Origin: Ideonella benzenivorans
Lineage (GTDB): Bacteria > Pseudomonadota > Gammaproteobacteria > Burkholderiales > Burkholderiaceae_C
Assembly (NCBI RefSeq): GCF_020387415.1
Contig: NZ_JAGWCB010000001.1
Span: 1 to 64,000, forward strand
Direction of reading: 5' to 3'
DNA: 64,000 nucleotides
Shown: positions 46,128-57,400 of the stretch, piece by piece
Layout of the letters: the number at the start of each line of letters is the position of its first letter
Numbering within the stretch: position 1 is the first letter of the stretch
Notes under the pieces: generated by a model
Database searches by the model: none
Seen by the model: the letters and a program-made list of their open reading frames with translations, nothing else
Told to the model about the DNA's origin: nothing
Program-made: the position numbers and the translations under genes

Positions 46128-49100
46128 ATGCCCAAGCCCTTGTTCACCACATTTGTCTTCACCCCCGCGGGCGCTTCCGATGCGACCCTGGCCATTGCGG
46201 CCTGCCGTGCCGGTGCCGTCGGGGTGGTTAACGCCGAATTCCAGTCCGACAGCCAGACCGTGCTGTCGATGCTGGCGGCGGTGAGCCGCTTTGCCGGCGA
46301 GGGCTATGGCTTGAAGCTGGACCGCATGGACCTGACGCTGGAGACCGCGCTGCGCTCCCCGGCGCTGGCTGGCCTGGCCTGGCTGATCGTCGAGCCCGGG
46401 GTTGCCATCTCCAGTTGGGATCTTCTGGTCCAGCTCCATGAGCGCGGCGTGCACATCCTGGTCGAGGTTTGCGCTCCGGTGTTGCCGGCGTTGCCGGCCG
46501 AGGGCGTGGTGGAGGGCTGGCTGCTCAAGGGCAATGAGGCCGGCGGCTTCGTCGGCGAAGACGCCAGCTTCATCCTGATTCAGAAGTGGCTCAAGCTCAC
46601 CACCTTGCCGCTGTACCTGCGCGGAGGCGTCACCCCCCATGTGGCGGCTGCCTGCCATGCCATCGGCATGGCGGGTGTGGCCCTGGATTCGCAGTTGCTG
46701 CTGCTGGAGGATGCCGGCCCGTCCGAGGCCCTGGTGGCACTGCTGGGCAACCTGTCAGGCAACGAGGCCCAGGCCATCGGGGATGGCGAGCATGGCGAGT
46801 ACATCCGCGTGCTGGTGCGTCCGGGCCACACCGCGGCGCGTCAACTGGCGGTGGAGGGGGAGGGCGCGGGCTTCGAACGCCTGAGAACCCTGGTGCAGGG
46901 CAAGATCGACTGGGTGAACCTGCGTGGCGGCCTGCTGCCGCTGGGACAGGACGTCTGCTTCGCCGGCACCTGGCGCAAGCAGTACCGCCGTCTGGGCGAG
47001 GTGCTCAAGGCCATTGATGCCGCTGTGATCGATCACCTGTCCGCCGCGGTGTCCTCGAAGGCGTTGTCCCAGGACGCGCCGCTGGCGCAGGCTCTGGGCA
47101 TTCCCTATCCGCTGGTGCAGGGGCCGATGACCCGCGTCTCCGACAGCGCGGCTTTCGCACAAGCGGTCGCCGAGGGTGGGGCGCTGCCTATGCTGGCTTT
47201 TGCGCTGCTCAAGGGCGAAGCCCTGCGCAAGCTGCTGGACGAGTCCACCCAGCGCCTGGGCAACAAGCCCTGGGGCATCGGCCTGCTGGGCTTCGCACCC
47301 CAGGCCCTGCTGGATGAGCAACTGGCCATGGCGGCCGCGCACAAGCCGGCCTACGCGATCATCGCCGGCGGCCGTCCCGACCAGGCAGTGACCCTGGAAA
47401 AAGCGGGCATCCCGACCTTCCTGCATGTGCCCTCGGCCAACCTGATCCCGATGTTCGTCGGGGAAGGCGCACGCCGCTTCATCTTTGAAGGCCGCGAATG
47501 CGGTGGCCACATCGGCCCCTTGAGCAGCTTCGTGCTCTGGAGCACGATGGTCGACAAGCTGCTGGAGGAGCTGGGCAAGGGCAAGGTCGCACCGGCCGAG
47601 TTGCAGGTGCTGTTTGCTGGCGGTATCCACGACGCGGTGTCGTCCGCCTTCGTCCAGACCCTGGTGGCTCCGCTGATGGCCAAGGGTGTGAAGGTCGGCA
47701 TCCTGATGGGCAGTGCCTATCTGTTCACCAAGGAAATCGTCGACAGCGGCGCGATTGTTGAGCAGTTCCAGAAGGAAGTGATCGACTGCGATCACACGGT
47801 GGCGCTGGAGTCCGGCCCGGGGCATGCCAGCCGCTGTGCCTACACCGCCTTCGCCCAGGACTTCTTCCGCCAGCGCGACCAGATGCGCGAGGCCAAGGTG
47901 CCGGTGGATGAGGCGCGCAAGGTGCTGGACGACCTGGTGATGGGCCGGCTGCGCATCGCTTCCAAGGGCACCACCCGCAGCGGTCTGAACGGCGCGCTGG
48001 AGACCCTGACGCCGGAGCGTCAGAGCGCCGAGGGCATGTACATGCTGGGTCAGGTGGCCACGCTTCGCGCCGAAGTGACCGACATCGCCACTTTGCACCG
48101 CCAAGTGACCGACGATGCCGCGGCCCTGCTGGCTGATCGTCTGGCAGACAGCCAGCCTCAGGTGGTTGCACCCGTGCCGGTGCCGCCCGCCGATGTGGCC
48201 ATCGTGGGTGTGGCCACCCTGTTGCCCAAGGCAGCCGAGGCCCGGGAGTACTGGGAAAACATCCTGAAGAAGGTCGATGCGATGAGCGAGATCCCCTCGC
48301 ATCGCTGGGACTGGCGTCTGTATTTCGACAGCGACCGCTACGCCAAGGACAAGATCTACTCCAAGTGGGGTGGTTTTGTGGACGACCTGGCCTTTGACCC
48401 GCTGAAGTTCGGCATGCCGCCGAAGTCGCTGGAGGCCATCGATCCGATGCAGCTGATGGCGCTGGAGGTGGCTCACCGGGCGCTGGCTGATGCGGGCTAT
48501 GTGGAACGCCCCTTCGACCGCGAGCGCGCCTCGGTCATCCTGGGGGCCAGCGGCGGCACCGGGGATGTCGGCACGCAGTACGGCCTGCGGGCTGAGCTGC
48601 CGCGCTTCGCGGGCCAACTGCCCAAGGACGTGGCGGATCGTCTGCCCGAGTGGACCGAGGATTCCTTTGCAGGCATCCTGGTCAACGTCATCGCCGGGCG
48701 CATTGCCAACCGCCTGAACTTCGGCGGTGCCAACTTCACCACTGATGCCGCCTGTGGCTCTTCGCTGGCCGCCGTCTACCAGGGGGTGTCCGAGCTGACC
48801 GCTGGGCGCAGCGACTTCGTGCTGGCCGGCGGCGTGGACACGGTGCAGGGCCCCTTTGGTTTCCTGTGCTTCAGCAAGACCCAGGCGTTGTCGCCGCGTG
48901 GCCGTTGCGCGACGTTTGACCAGGAAGGCGATGGCATCGCCATCTCCGAGGGCATCGCGATGATCGCCCTCAAGCGCTTGGAAGACGCTGAGCGGGACGG
49001 CGATCGCATCTACGCGGTGATCAAGGGGGTGGGGGCCAGCAGCGATGGCAATGCCAAGGGTATGACCGCACCGCTGCCCGCGGGGCAGCTGCGGGCGATG

Positions 49101-52100
49101 CGCCGCGCCTACGCGCAAGCGGGCTTTGGCCCAGCCGAGGTGGGGCTGTTCGAGGCCCACGGCACCGGCACCGTGGCGGGCGACACCGCCGAGCTGGAGA
49201 GCACCAGCCAGCTGATGCGCGAGCAGGGCGTGGCGCCGCACGCGGCGGTCGTCGGCTCGGTCAAGAGCATGATCGGTCACACCAAGGCAACCGCCGGGGT
49301 GGCGGGTCTGATCAAGGCGGCCCTGGCACTGCAGCACAAGGTGCTGCCGCCGCACCTGCATGTCAAGAAGCCCAACAAGATTCTGCTGGCCGAGGACGCT
49401 CCTTTGCACGTGCTGCTGGATGCCCAGCCCTGGCTGACGAGCGATGCCACGCCACGCCGCGCCGCCTGCAGCGCCTTCGGCTTTGGCGGCACCAACTTCC
49501 ACGTGGTGATGGAGGAATACACCCGGGAATACCGTCCTTGGCTGCGCTCCGCGCCGATGAACCAGTGGTCGGCCGAACTGGTGCTGCTGGCGGCCGACGA
49601 CAAGGCCCAGCTGGTGGCCAAGGCTGCTGCACTGGCCGATGAGCTCCCCACGCTGGGGGCGCTGGCCCTGCGGGATCTGGCTGCGACGCTGGCATCGCAG
49701 TGGCAACCGGGCCTGGAAACCCTGGCCGTGGTGGCCAAGGACCTGGCCGACCTGACCGACAAGCTGGGCAAGGCCGTGGCCTTCCTGAATGGGCAGGTGC
49801 CGATGCTGCCGCCGGGTGTGCACCATGGTGCCGTCGGGGCCGAACCGGGCAAGGTCGCGGTGCTGTTCTCCGGCCAGGGCTCGCAGTACCCGATGATGGG
49901 CCGCGAGTTGGCGGTGGCCTTCCCTCAGTTCGCCGATGCGCTGTCCGAAGCCAATGCCGCGCTGAAGGCGCCGTTCGAGGAACGCTTCGGCCGCGGCAGC
50001 ACGCTGGGCCGGTTCATCTTCCCGCCCGCGGTCTACGACGAAGAGGCACTGGATGCCGCCCGCAAAGCGCTGACCAGCACCGATGTGGCCCAGCCCGCCT
50101 TGGGCGCGATCGAAGTGGCACTGCTGCGCCTGCTCAAAGGCATGGGCTTGGCGCCCGACATGGCGGCTGGCCACAGCTATGGCGAGTTCGTCGCCCATCA
50201 TGCGGCCGGGGCCTTCGGGCTGGACACGCTGATGCAGCTGTCGGCCGCGCGCGGTCGCTTCATCGTGGATGCGGCCAAGGCCGATGGGGCCGAGCTGGGC
50301 ACCATGGCGGCGGTGCAGGCCCAGCGCGCTGAGGTTGACCGTCTGTTGGCGGATGTCTCGGATGTCGTGGTGGCCAACCACAATGCCCCGCTGCAGACCA
50401 TCATCTCGGGCACCCGCGCGGGCGTCGAGGCCGCCATGGCCAAGATGACGGCGGCGGGCCTTGATGTCACGCCCATCCCGGTGGCTGCGGCCTTCCATTC
50501 CAAGCTGGTCGCGCCGGCCCAGTCGGCGTTGGCCGCGATGATCGAGTCCACCGACTGGCAACCGGGCCAGATGCCCGTCTACTCCAATGCCACCGGTCGT
50601 CCGCATGCGGACGACGTCGCGACGGTCAAGCGCAGCATGGCCGAACACCTGGTGCAGTCGGTCGAATTCGTGTCCGAAGTGGAGAGCATGTATGTCGACG
50701 GCGCCCGCACCTTCATCGAGGTGGGGCCCAAGGCGGTGCTGACCAAGCTGACGGCCAAGATCCTGGCCGGCCAGCCGCACACGGCGATTGCGCTGGACGA
50801 CGGCTCTGGCATCGGTGGCTTCCTCAATGGCGTTGCGCAGATGCTGTGCGCGGGCCTGGACCTGGACCTGTCGGTGCTGTTCGGCCGCGACTGCCGCGTT
50901 GGCGACCCTGCGCAGCTGGCCGCGCTGCAGCGCATCGTCAGCGTGCCCAAGCACGCCTGGATGATCAATGGCAGCGGCGTGCGTCGCTTGTCGGATCCGG
51001 TGCGCCAGATCGGTGTCACGCTGGAGCAGGCCGAGACGCTCGCGCTGGCGGCACCGGCCGCTGGCCCGGCCTCGGCGGCTCATCCGGTGGCCGCAGCAGC
51101 CGCTCACCTTTCCATGCCGGTGGCGGCCACGCCCTCGGTCCCGCAGCCCGCAACCCCTTCACGTTGGAGAAGAGAGCCCCGTATGGATGAACGACGTCCC
51201 CTGCCACCGGCAGGTTCTTCCGGCGTCATGTCGGAATACTTCGAGACCATGCGCCAGTTCCTGGAAACCCAGGAACGGGTGATGGCCATGTTCGTTGGCG
51301 AAGGTGTGGCCATGCCCGCCCGCCCGTCCCGTCTGCCGCGTGCCGTGCAGCCGGTGGCCTTGGCCCGTGTGGCCGAGGTGCCGCCAGCCGCGCCTGCGGT
51401 GGTTCCGGCAGCCGTGGCGCCGATGACCCCGCCCGTGGTCGTGCCCGCGCCGGTGATGCCTGCGCCGGTGCCGGCCCCTGTCGCTGCCAAGCCCGCCCCT
51501 GTGGCCGCTCCAGTGGCTGTCGCTCCCGTGGCGGTGGCCCCGGCCGCCGGTGCGGCACTGAGCCGCGAGCAGATGGTCGACATGCTGCTGGCCATCGTCG
51601 AGGAGAAGACCGGTTACCCGCGCGACATGGTGGGTCTGGACCAGAACCTCGAGTCGGACCTGGGCATCGACTCGATCAAGCGCATCGAGGTCGTCGGTGC
51701 CATGCTGCAGAAGCTGCCCGATGGCCTGCGCGCGGCCCTGACCGAGAGCCGCAGCAAGCTCAACACCCAGCCCACGCTGAACGGCATGCTGGACATCATG
51801 GGTTCGGCCAAGAGCGGGAGCGCTGTCGCCAGCCCTTTTGATGTTGCCGAGACGGGATCAAAGGTTGCTGCCTCCGCCAGCAGCAACCACCCGCCTCGGC
51901 ATGTCGTCGTGCCCGTGCACGAAGCCCTGGATGCCGATGCACTGAAGCAGCTCAAGGCCGGCCTGTTCGTCATCACCGATGACTTGACAGGCCAGGCCAA
52001 GGCCCTGGCAGGCGCCCTGCGTGAGCAGGGGCGCGAGTCCGTCCTGGTGGGACGTGATGTGCTGGGCAGTGAGTCGGCCCTGATCGAATGGGCGGCCAAG

Positions 52101-54401
52101 CTGCGCGAAGGTGCGCAGCCCCTGGCCGGCCTGATCCACCTGGCCGAGCTGGGCAGCGAGATGCTGCCCCCGCAAGGCTCGGTGGCCGAATGGCGCCAGC
52201 AACTGCTGGTGAACGAGAAATCGCTGTTCCTGCTGCTGCGCGAACTGTCGGCCAATCTGGGCGAGGGCGCCCATGTGATGTCGGTCAGCGCGCTGGGCGG
52301 CTATTTCAACCGTGCCGGGGCCCATGTGCCGGCCGGCCTGACCCTGCAATCCGGCGCCGCCGGGATGCTCAAGTCCTTCCACGAGGAACGTCCTGAGCTA
52401 AGGGTCAAGATCGTGGACCTGGACCCCAGCCAGTCGCCGGCGGCCCAGATCCAGACAATGATGACCGAGCTGGAAGTTGTGGGGGGCCGCCAGGAAGTGG
52501 GCTACCCCGACGGTCAGCGCACGGTCTTCAAGACCGAGGCCATGGTCGCGCCGGTGGATCCGGCCCGCATGGCCCGGCTGCAGGGCATCGTGGTGCTGGC
52601 CACCGGCGGCGCCCGCGGCATCACCGCCGAGGTGCTGCGCGAGCTGGCCCTGCCGGGCAACACCCTGGTGCTGACCGGCCGCGGCGCCTGGCCCGAGGCC
52701 GAACCGGTGGAGCAGGCCGCGCTGGCCACGCCGGAGGCCCTGCGCCAGCACTTTATCGCCCAGGTGCGCGCGGGCAAGAGCTCGCTCAAGCCGGCCGAAA
52801 TTCAGAAAAAGGTGGCGGCCGTGCTGGCCGCCCGCGAAATGCGGGGCAACCGCGCCGACTTCGAACAGCGCGGGGCCAAGGTTGAATACCGCTCGGTCGA
52901 CGTGGCTGACGACGCCGGCATGAAGGGCCTGATCGAGGACCTGTACGCCCAGTTCGGCGCCGTCCACGGCGTGCTGCACGGCGCCGGTGTGATTGAGGAC
53001 AAGCTCCTGGTGGACAAGGCCTCGGACAGCTGGGACCGCGTGGTGAACACCAAGGTCATCGGCCTGCTGCTGCTGCAGAAGTACCTGCGTGCCGAGTCGC
53101 TGCGCTTCTTGACGGTGTTCAGCTCGGTGGCGGGCCGGTACGGCAACAGCGGCCAGTCCGACTACGCCACCGCCAACGAACTGATGAACCGCCTGTGCTG
53201 CCAGCTCTACCGTCGCTGGGGTGGGCAGGTCAACGTCAACGCCCTGTGCTGGGGACCGTGGGGCCCGACGATGTTCGGCGCCGGCATGGTCACCGCCGAG
53301 ACCGAGGCCAAGTTCGCCGAGAAGGGCGTCTACCTGGTGACGGCGGCCGACGGTCGTCAGCTGCTCAAGGACGAGCTGCTGCGCACCGACGACACCTACG
53401 TCGAGATCATCTGCGGCGCAGGCCCCTGGGAGCAGCGCGAGGCCGATCTGGGCAGCGTGCAGCTGCAGGCGCCTGCGGTGCCCGGCAAGGTGCTGGGTGC
53501 GCTGCTCGGTGCTGCGGAGATGATGACCCTGCCGATGGGCGGTCAGGTGGTGAGCTTCGCCATCGACGCCAACCATGCCTACCTGCAGGAACACCGCATC
53601 GATGCGACCCCGGTGCTGCCGGCGGCCGTGGCGCTGGAACTGCTGTCCCAGGCCGGCCACGCGCTGTGGCCGGGCTGGCGCGTGGTCGAGGTCAAGGACT
53701 TCCGCCTGATGAAGGGCGTGGAGCTCAAGGAGGCCGTGCGCCGCTTTGACATCGTGATCAACCCGCCGCCCTATGGCAGTGCGGAGGGCTTCGAGGTCAA
53801 CGCCACGCTGCAGAGCGAGCAGCAGGGCGGCAAGACGGTGGTGCACTACAAGGCCGTGCTGCGCCTGGAGCAGCGCCTGCCCGAGGGCTTTGCCCATCCG
53901 GTGCGGGCGCGTTTCGAGAAGAAGCTGCCGGTGGCCCAGGCCTACGACCAGTTCCTGTTCCACGGGCCGCGCTTCCAGGTGATGACGGCGCTCAAGGGCC
54001 TGTCGGCCGATGCCGCCGCCGCGGCCGTGGTGCCCAGCGCACCGCACAGCTGGCTGCGCGGCGTGCCGGCCGAGCACGACCACTGGGTCTTCGACCCAGC
54101 GGTGATCGACGCCGGTCCGCAGCTGGCCATCGTCTGGTCACGCGAGTTCCGCAACGAGACCTGCTTGCCGACGCGCTTCGGCCGGGTGGTCCGCTTTGTG
54201 GACACGCTGCCCGAGCAGATGACGATGGAACTGGAGGTGGTGCCGCTGGACGATGCCGGCCTCGTGGGCGCCAACGTCTACTACACCAATGCCGCCGGTG
54301 AGGTGGTGATGATGATCGAGGACATGCAGTGCATCGCCAGCCAGGCCCTCAATCGGCTGGGCGGCACCGCCGGTCAGCAGCCCAGCAAGTCGTCGGTGTG
54401 A
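46128..54401 (+). CDS. Iterative type I PKS/PUFA-synthase-like protein: ER-KS-AT-ACP-KR-DH
   Basis: Protein of 2757 residues. Residues 1-300 look like a degenerate nitronate-monooxygenase TIM barrel; 315-640 form a PfaD-type FMN enoyl reductase (LVQGPMTRVSD, GRECGGHIGP with His461). The ketosynthase spans 690-1135 with Cys876, His1011 and His1051; the acyltransferase 1240-1540 has GHSYGE with Ser1350. A helical motif (1701-1722) leads to one carrier domain (LGIDSIKR, Ser1849). The ketoreductase (2150-2400, TGGARGITAE, Tyr2346) and a double-hotdog dehydratase (2455-2740, His2489) follow. Such an enzyme can build and fully reduce an acyl chain. One carrier domain instead of the tandem set of PUFA synthases is notable. 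The next synthase starts 10 bases on. Confidence 0.9.
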   Translation: MPKPLFTTFVFTPAGASDATLAIAACRAGAVGVVNAEFQSDSQTVLSMLAAVSRFAGEGYGLKLDRMDLTLETALRSPALAGLAWLIVEPGVAISSWDLLVQLHERGVHILVEVCAPVLPALPAEGVVEGWLLKGNEAGGFVGEDASFILIQKWLKLTTLPLYLRGGVTPHVAAACHAIGMAGVALDSQLLLLEDAGPSEALVALLGNLSGNEAQAIGDGEHGEYIRVLVRPGHTAARQLAVEGEGAGFERLRTLVQGKIDWVNLRGGLLPLGQDVCFAGTWRKQYRRLGEVLKAIDAAVIDHLSAAVSSKALSQDAPLAQALGIPYPLVQGPMTRVSDSAAFAQAVAEGGALPMLAFALLKGEALRKLLDESTQRLGNKPWGIGLLGFAPQALLDEQLAMAAAHKPAYAIIAGGRPDQAVTLEKAGIPTFLHVPSANLIPMFVGEGARRFIFEGRECGGHIGPLSSFVLWSTMVDKLLEELGKGKVAPAELQVLFAGGIHDAVSSAFVQTLVAPLMAKGVKVGILMGSAYLFTKEIVDSGAIVEQFQKEVIDCDHTVALESGPGHASRCAYTAFAQDFFRQRDQMREAKVPVDEARKVLDDLVMGRLRIASKGTTRSGLNGALETLTPERQSAEGMYMLGQVATLRAEVTDIATLHRQVTDDAAALLADRLADSQPQVVAPVPVPPADVAIVGVATLLPKAAEAREYWENILKKVDAMSEIPSHRWDWRLYFDSDRYAKDKIYSKWGGFVDDLAFDPLKFGMPPKSLEAIDPMQLMALEVAHRALADAGYVERPFDRERASVILGASGGTGDVGTQYGLRAELPRFAGQLPKDVADRLPEWTEDSFAGILVNVIAGRIANRLNFGGANFTTDAACGSSLAAVYQGVSELTAGRSDFVLAGGVDTVQGPFGFLCFSKTQALSPRGRCATFDQEGDGIAISEGIAMIALKRLEDAERDGDRIYAVIKGVGASSDGNAKGMTAPLPAGQLRAMRRAYAQAGFGPAEVGLFEAHGTGTVAGDTAELESTSQLMREQGVAPHAAVVGSVKSMIGHTKATAGVAGLIKAALALQHKVLPPHLHVKKPNKILLAEDAPLHVLLDAQPWLTSDATPRRAACSAFGFGGTNFHVVMEEYTREYRPWLRSAPMNQWSAELVLLAADDKAQLVAKAAALADELPTLGALALRDLAATLASQWQPGLETLAVVAKDLADLTDKLGKAVAFLNGQVPMLPPGVHHGAVGAEPGKVAVLFSGQGSQYPMMGRELAVAFPQFADALSEANAALKAPFEERFGRGSTLGRFIFPPAVYDEEALDAARKALTSTDVAQPALGAIEVALLRLLKGMGLAPDMAAGHSYGEFVAHHAAGAFGLDTLMQLSAARGRFIVDAAKADGAELGTMAAVQAQRAEVDRLLADVSDVVVANHNAPLQTIISGTRAGVEAAMAKMTAAGLDVTPIPVAAAFHSKLVAPAQSALAAMIESTDWQPGQMPVYSNATGRPHADDVATVKRSMAEHLVQSVEFVSEVESMYVDGARTFIEVGPKAVLTKLTAKILAGQPHTAIALDDGSGIGGFLNGVAQMLCAGLDLDLSVLFGRDCRVGDPAQLAALQRIVSVPKHAWMINGSGVRRLSDPVRQIGVTLEQAETLALAAPAAGPASAAHPVAAAAAHLSMPVAATPSVPQPATPSRWRREPRMDERRPLPPAGSSGVMSEYFETMRQFLETQERVMAMFVGEGVAMPARPSRLPRAVQPVALARVAEVPPAAPAVVPAAVAPMTPPVVVPAPVMPAPVPAPVAAKPAPVAAPVAVAPVAVAPAAGAALSREQMVDMLLAIVEEKTGYPRDMVGLDQNLESDLGIDSIKRIEVVGAMLQKLPDGLRAALTESRSKLNTQPTLNGMLDIMGSAKSGSAVASPFDVAETGSKVAASASSNHPPRHVVVPVHEALDADALKQLKAGLFVITDDLTGQAKALAGALREQGRESVLVGRDVLGSESALIEWAAKLREGAQPLAGLIHLAELGSEMLPPQGSVAEWRQQLLVNEKSLFLLLRELSANLGEGAHVMSVSALGGYFNRAGAHVPAGLTLQSGAAGMLKSFHEERPELRVKIVDLDPSQSPAAQIQTMMTELEVVGGRQEVGYPDGQRTVFKTEAMVAPVDPARMARLQGIVVLATGGARGITAEVLRELALPGNTLVLTGRGAWPEAEPVEQAALATPEALRQHFIAQVRAGKSSLKPAEIQKKVAAVLAAREMRGNRADFEQRGAKVEYRSVDVADDAGMKGLIEDLYAQFGAVHGVLHGAGVIEDKLLVDKASDSWDRVVNTKVIGLLLLQKYLRAESLRFLTVFSSVAGRYGNSGQSDYATANELMNRLCCQLYRRWGGQVNVNALCWGPWGPTMFGAGMVTAETEAKFAEKGVYLVTAADGRQLLKDELLRTDDTYVEIICGAGPWEQREADLGSVQLQAPAVPGKVLGALLGAAEMMTLPMGGQVVSFAIDANHAYLQEHRIDATPVLPAAVALELLSQAGHALWPGWRVVEVKDFRLMKGVELKEAVRRFDIVINPPPYGSAEGFEVNATLQSEQQGGKTVVHYKAVLRLEQRLPEGFAHPVRARFEKKLPVAQAYDQFLFHGPRFQVMTALKGLSADAAAAAVVPSAPHSWLRGVPAEHDHWVFDPAVIDAGPQLAIVWSREFRNETCLPTRFGRVVRFVDTLPEQMTMELEVVPLDDAGLVGANVYYTNAAGEVVMMIEDMQCIASQALNRLGGTAGQQPSKSSV

Positions 54402-54411
54402 GTTCGTTGCC

Positions 54412-57400
54412 ATGACCGATCTTTCCCAAGGAGTCCCCGTGAGCGGGAACGCATCCACCCCGGCGCCTGTCGCCATCATCGGTATGGCCTGCATGTACCC
54501 GCAGGCCCCCAATCTGCAGGCGTTCTGGCGCAACATCATCGGCGGGGTGGACGCGATCTCCGAGCCGGTGGATTCCTGGGATGCCCAGCGCTATCTGGAC
54601 AGCGGTCGCATCAAGACGCCCTACGGCGGCTACCTGAGGGATCTGTACCGCTTCGACCCGCGTGAGTTCGGCATCATGCCGAGCTCGCTGGACGGCGGTG
54701 AGCCGGACCAGTTCTTGGCCCTGAAGGTGGCAGCCGAGGCCTTGAAGGACGCGGGCTACCTCGATCCGTCTTACGACCACCGCGACACCGGCATCGTGCT
54801 GGGCCACAGCACCTACCTGCACCGCGGGCAGGGCACGCTGATCCAGAACCACATCGTGGTCGATCAGACGCTGGAGATCCTGCAGGCGGCCTGTCCCCAC
54901 CTGGGGCCGGAGCAGCTGGAATCGGTGCGCACGCTGCTGGTCAAGAAGCTGCCGGCGGCCACGCCCGACATCGCCCCGGGCCTGGTGCCCAATGTGATGA
55001 CTGGCCGCATCGCCAACCGCCTGAACCTCAAGGGCCCCAACTACCTGGTGGATGCGGCCTGCTCGTCCTCGCTGCTGGCGGTCAACGCTGCCATCGATGA
55101 GCTGCGCCTGGGGCGCAGCAAGCTGATGATCGCGGGCGGCGTCAACGCCTCCCTGCCGGCTGAGGTGGCGGTGATCTTCACCCAGCTCGGCGCCCTCAGC
55201 GGCCGTGGCAAGGTACGTCCGTTTGAAAAGGGCAGCGACGGCACCCTGCTGGGCGAAGGCCTGGGCATCGTGGTGCTGAAGCTGCTGGACGAGGCGCTGG
55301 CCGATGGCGACCGCATCTATGCGGTGCTGCGTGGCGTGGGCCAGTCCAGTGACGGCCGGGGCACCGGTCTGCTCGCGCCCAGCATGGAAGGCGAATCGCT
55401 GGCGGTGCAACGCGCCTATGCCGAAAGCCGCGTGGACCCGTCCACGGTCGGCCTGGTGGAGGCCCATGGCACAGGCATCCCGCTGGGCGACAAGACCGAG
55501 ATCGCCTCGCTCAAGTCGGTGTTCGGCGCGCGCACGGCGGCGCAGGGCAGCATCGCCCTGGGCTCGGTCAAGTCCATGATCAGCCACACCATCCCGGCGG
55601 CGGGCATGGCTGGGCTGATCAAGGCATCCCTGGCCCTGCACCACAAGGTGCTGCCGCCGATGCTCTGCGGCGAGGTCAACCCCGAGCTGGGCATCGACGA
55701 CACCACGCTGTACGTCAACAACGAAGCGCGGCCCTGGATCACGCCGCAGGGCGCCCCGCGCCGCGCCGGGGTGAACTCCTTTGGTTTCGGTGGCATCAAC
55801 ACCCATGCCGTGCTGGAAGAGGCGCCCGTGGCCGCCGCTAAGCCGGCGCGCTGCCTGCCCTGGCCGTCCGAGCTGTGCGTGCTGGCGGCTGATACCACCG
55901 AAGCCCTGGTCGAGCGCATCGCGCAGGTCCAGGCTTGGCTCACGGCCCGCACCGATCTGTCGATGGGCGACATCGCCGCTTCCCTGGCTGGTCAGGTGGG
56001 CGAGGGCGCTTGTCGCCTGGCCATCGTTGCCAGCGACGCCGCCGGGCTGAACAAGCAGCTGCAACAGGCCCTCAAGAAGCTGGGCAGCGGTGGCGCCACT
56101 TCCTGGGCCACCCGCGGCGGCATGTTCTACAGCGCACAGCCGCTGGAGGGTAAGCTGGCCTTCATCTTCCCGGGTGAAGGCTCGCAGTACAGCGCGATGC
56201 TGTCGGACATGGCCCAGTGCTTCGACGATGTGCGCGACTGGCTGGACTTCTGGTGCGGCCTGTACCCCGATGTGCCGGGCGAGCGTCGCACCGACATCGC
56301 CTTCCCGCCGCCTACCGGGCTGAGCGAGGAGCGCCGGGCTGAGCTCGAGCGGCGCATGCATGACATGGACGTCGGCTCCGAGGCCGTGTTCGTCGGGGCC
56401 CAGGCGCTCAACGCCCTGCTGGGCACGATGGGTGTGCAGCCTGACGTGATGCTGGGTCACAGCTCCGGCGAGTCGTCGGCCCTGGCGGCTTCGGGGGCCA
56501 TTCCGGCCGCCTCGTCGCAGGAGCTGGCGGAGTTCATCCGCGAGCTCAACCGCGTCTACCGCGAAGAGCTGGCCAACGGCTCGATCCCGACCGGCGCGCT
56601 GCTGGCCGTGGGCGCCATGGACCGGCCCAGTCTGGACCAGCACCTGGCCGAGAGCGGCCCGGGCGTGGTCGTGGCCATGGACAACTGCGCCAACCAGGTG
56701 ATCTTGTATGGGGACGTCGACGTGATGGCCACGCTGCAGCAGCGCCTGACCCAGGCCGGCGCCATCTGCATGCCGCTGCCCTTTGACCGCGGTTACCACA
56801 CGCCGGCCTTCGACACCGTCACCAAGGCCTTCCTGAAGTATTACAAGGCCATCAAGCTGGGCTCGCCCCGCGTGCCGCTGTACTCCTGCGCCACCACTGG
56901 CCTGTTCCCGGATGGCGCCACGGCCATCCGCCAGACGGCGGCGTCGCAGTGGTCCACCACCGTGCGCTTCCGAGAGACGATCCAGAAGATGCACGACGAG
57001 GGCGTGCGCTGGTTCATCGAGGTCGGCCCCTCGGCCAACCTGACCGCCTTCGTGAACGACATCCTGGCCGGGCGCGAGTATGTGGCCGTGGCCACCAACC
57101 AGCGCAAGCGCCCGGGCGTGGACCAGTTCCTGATGGTGCTGGGCCAGCTCTGGGTCAACCGCAAGCCGGTATCGCTGGGCAAGCTGTTCGAGCAGCGCGC
57201 GCTCGCGCAGGTGCCGCTGGGCGATCTGTCGGTGCCCAAGGCCAAGGGCATTCTGCTGAACAACACCATGCCGCAGATGCACCTGACTGAGGCGGAGCGC
57301 GTCCAGTTGGGGACGCTGGCCGCCCCCGCGGTGGTGCAGGCGGTGGCCGGACCTGCCGAATCGACCGTTGCAGCAGTGCCCGCCGTATCGACAGAACCTG

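Noticed and set aside
46755-51107. Antisense open frame of 1450 codons opposite the first synthase
   Set aside because: Composition is typical of a high-GC shadow frame (His/Gln/Gly-rich), with no domain; the sense frame is full of catalytic motifs.
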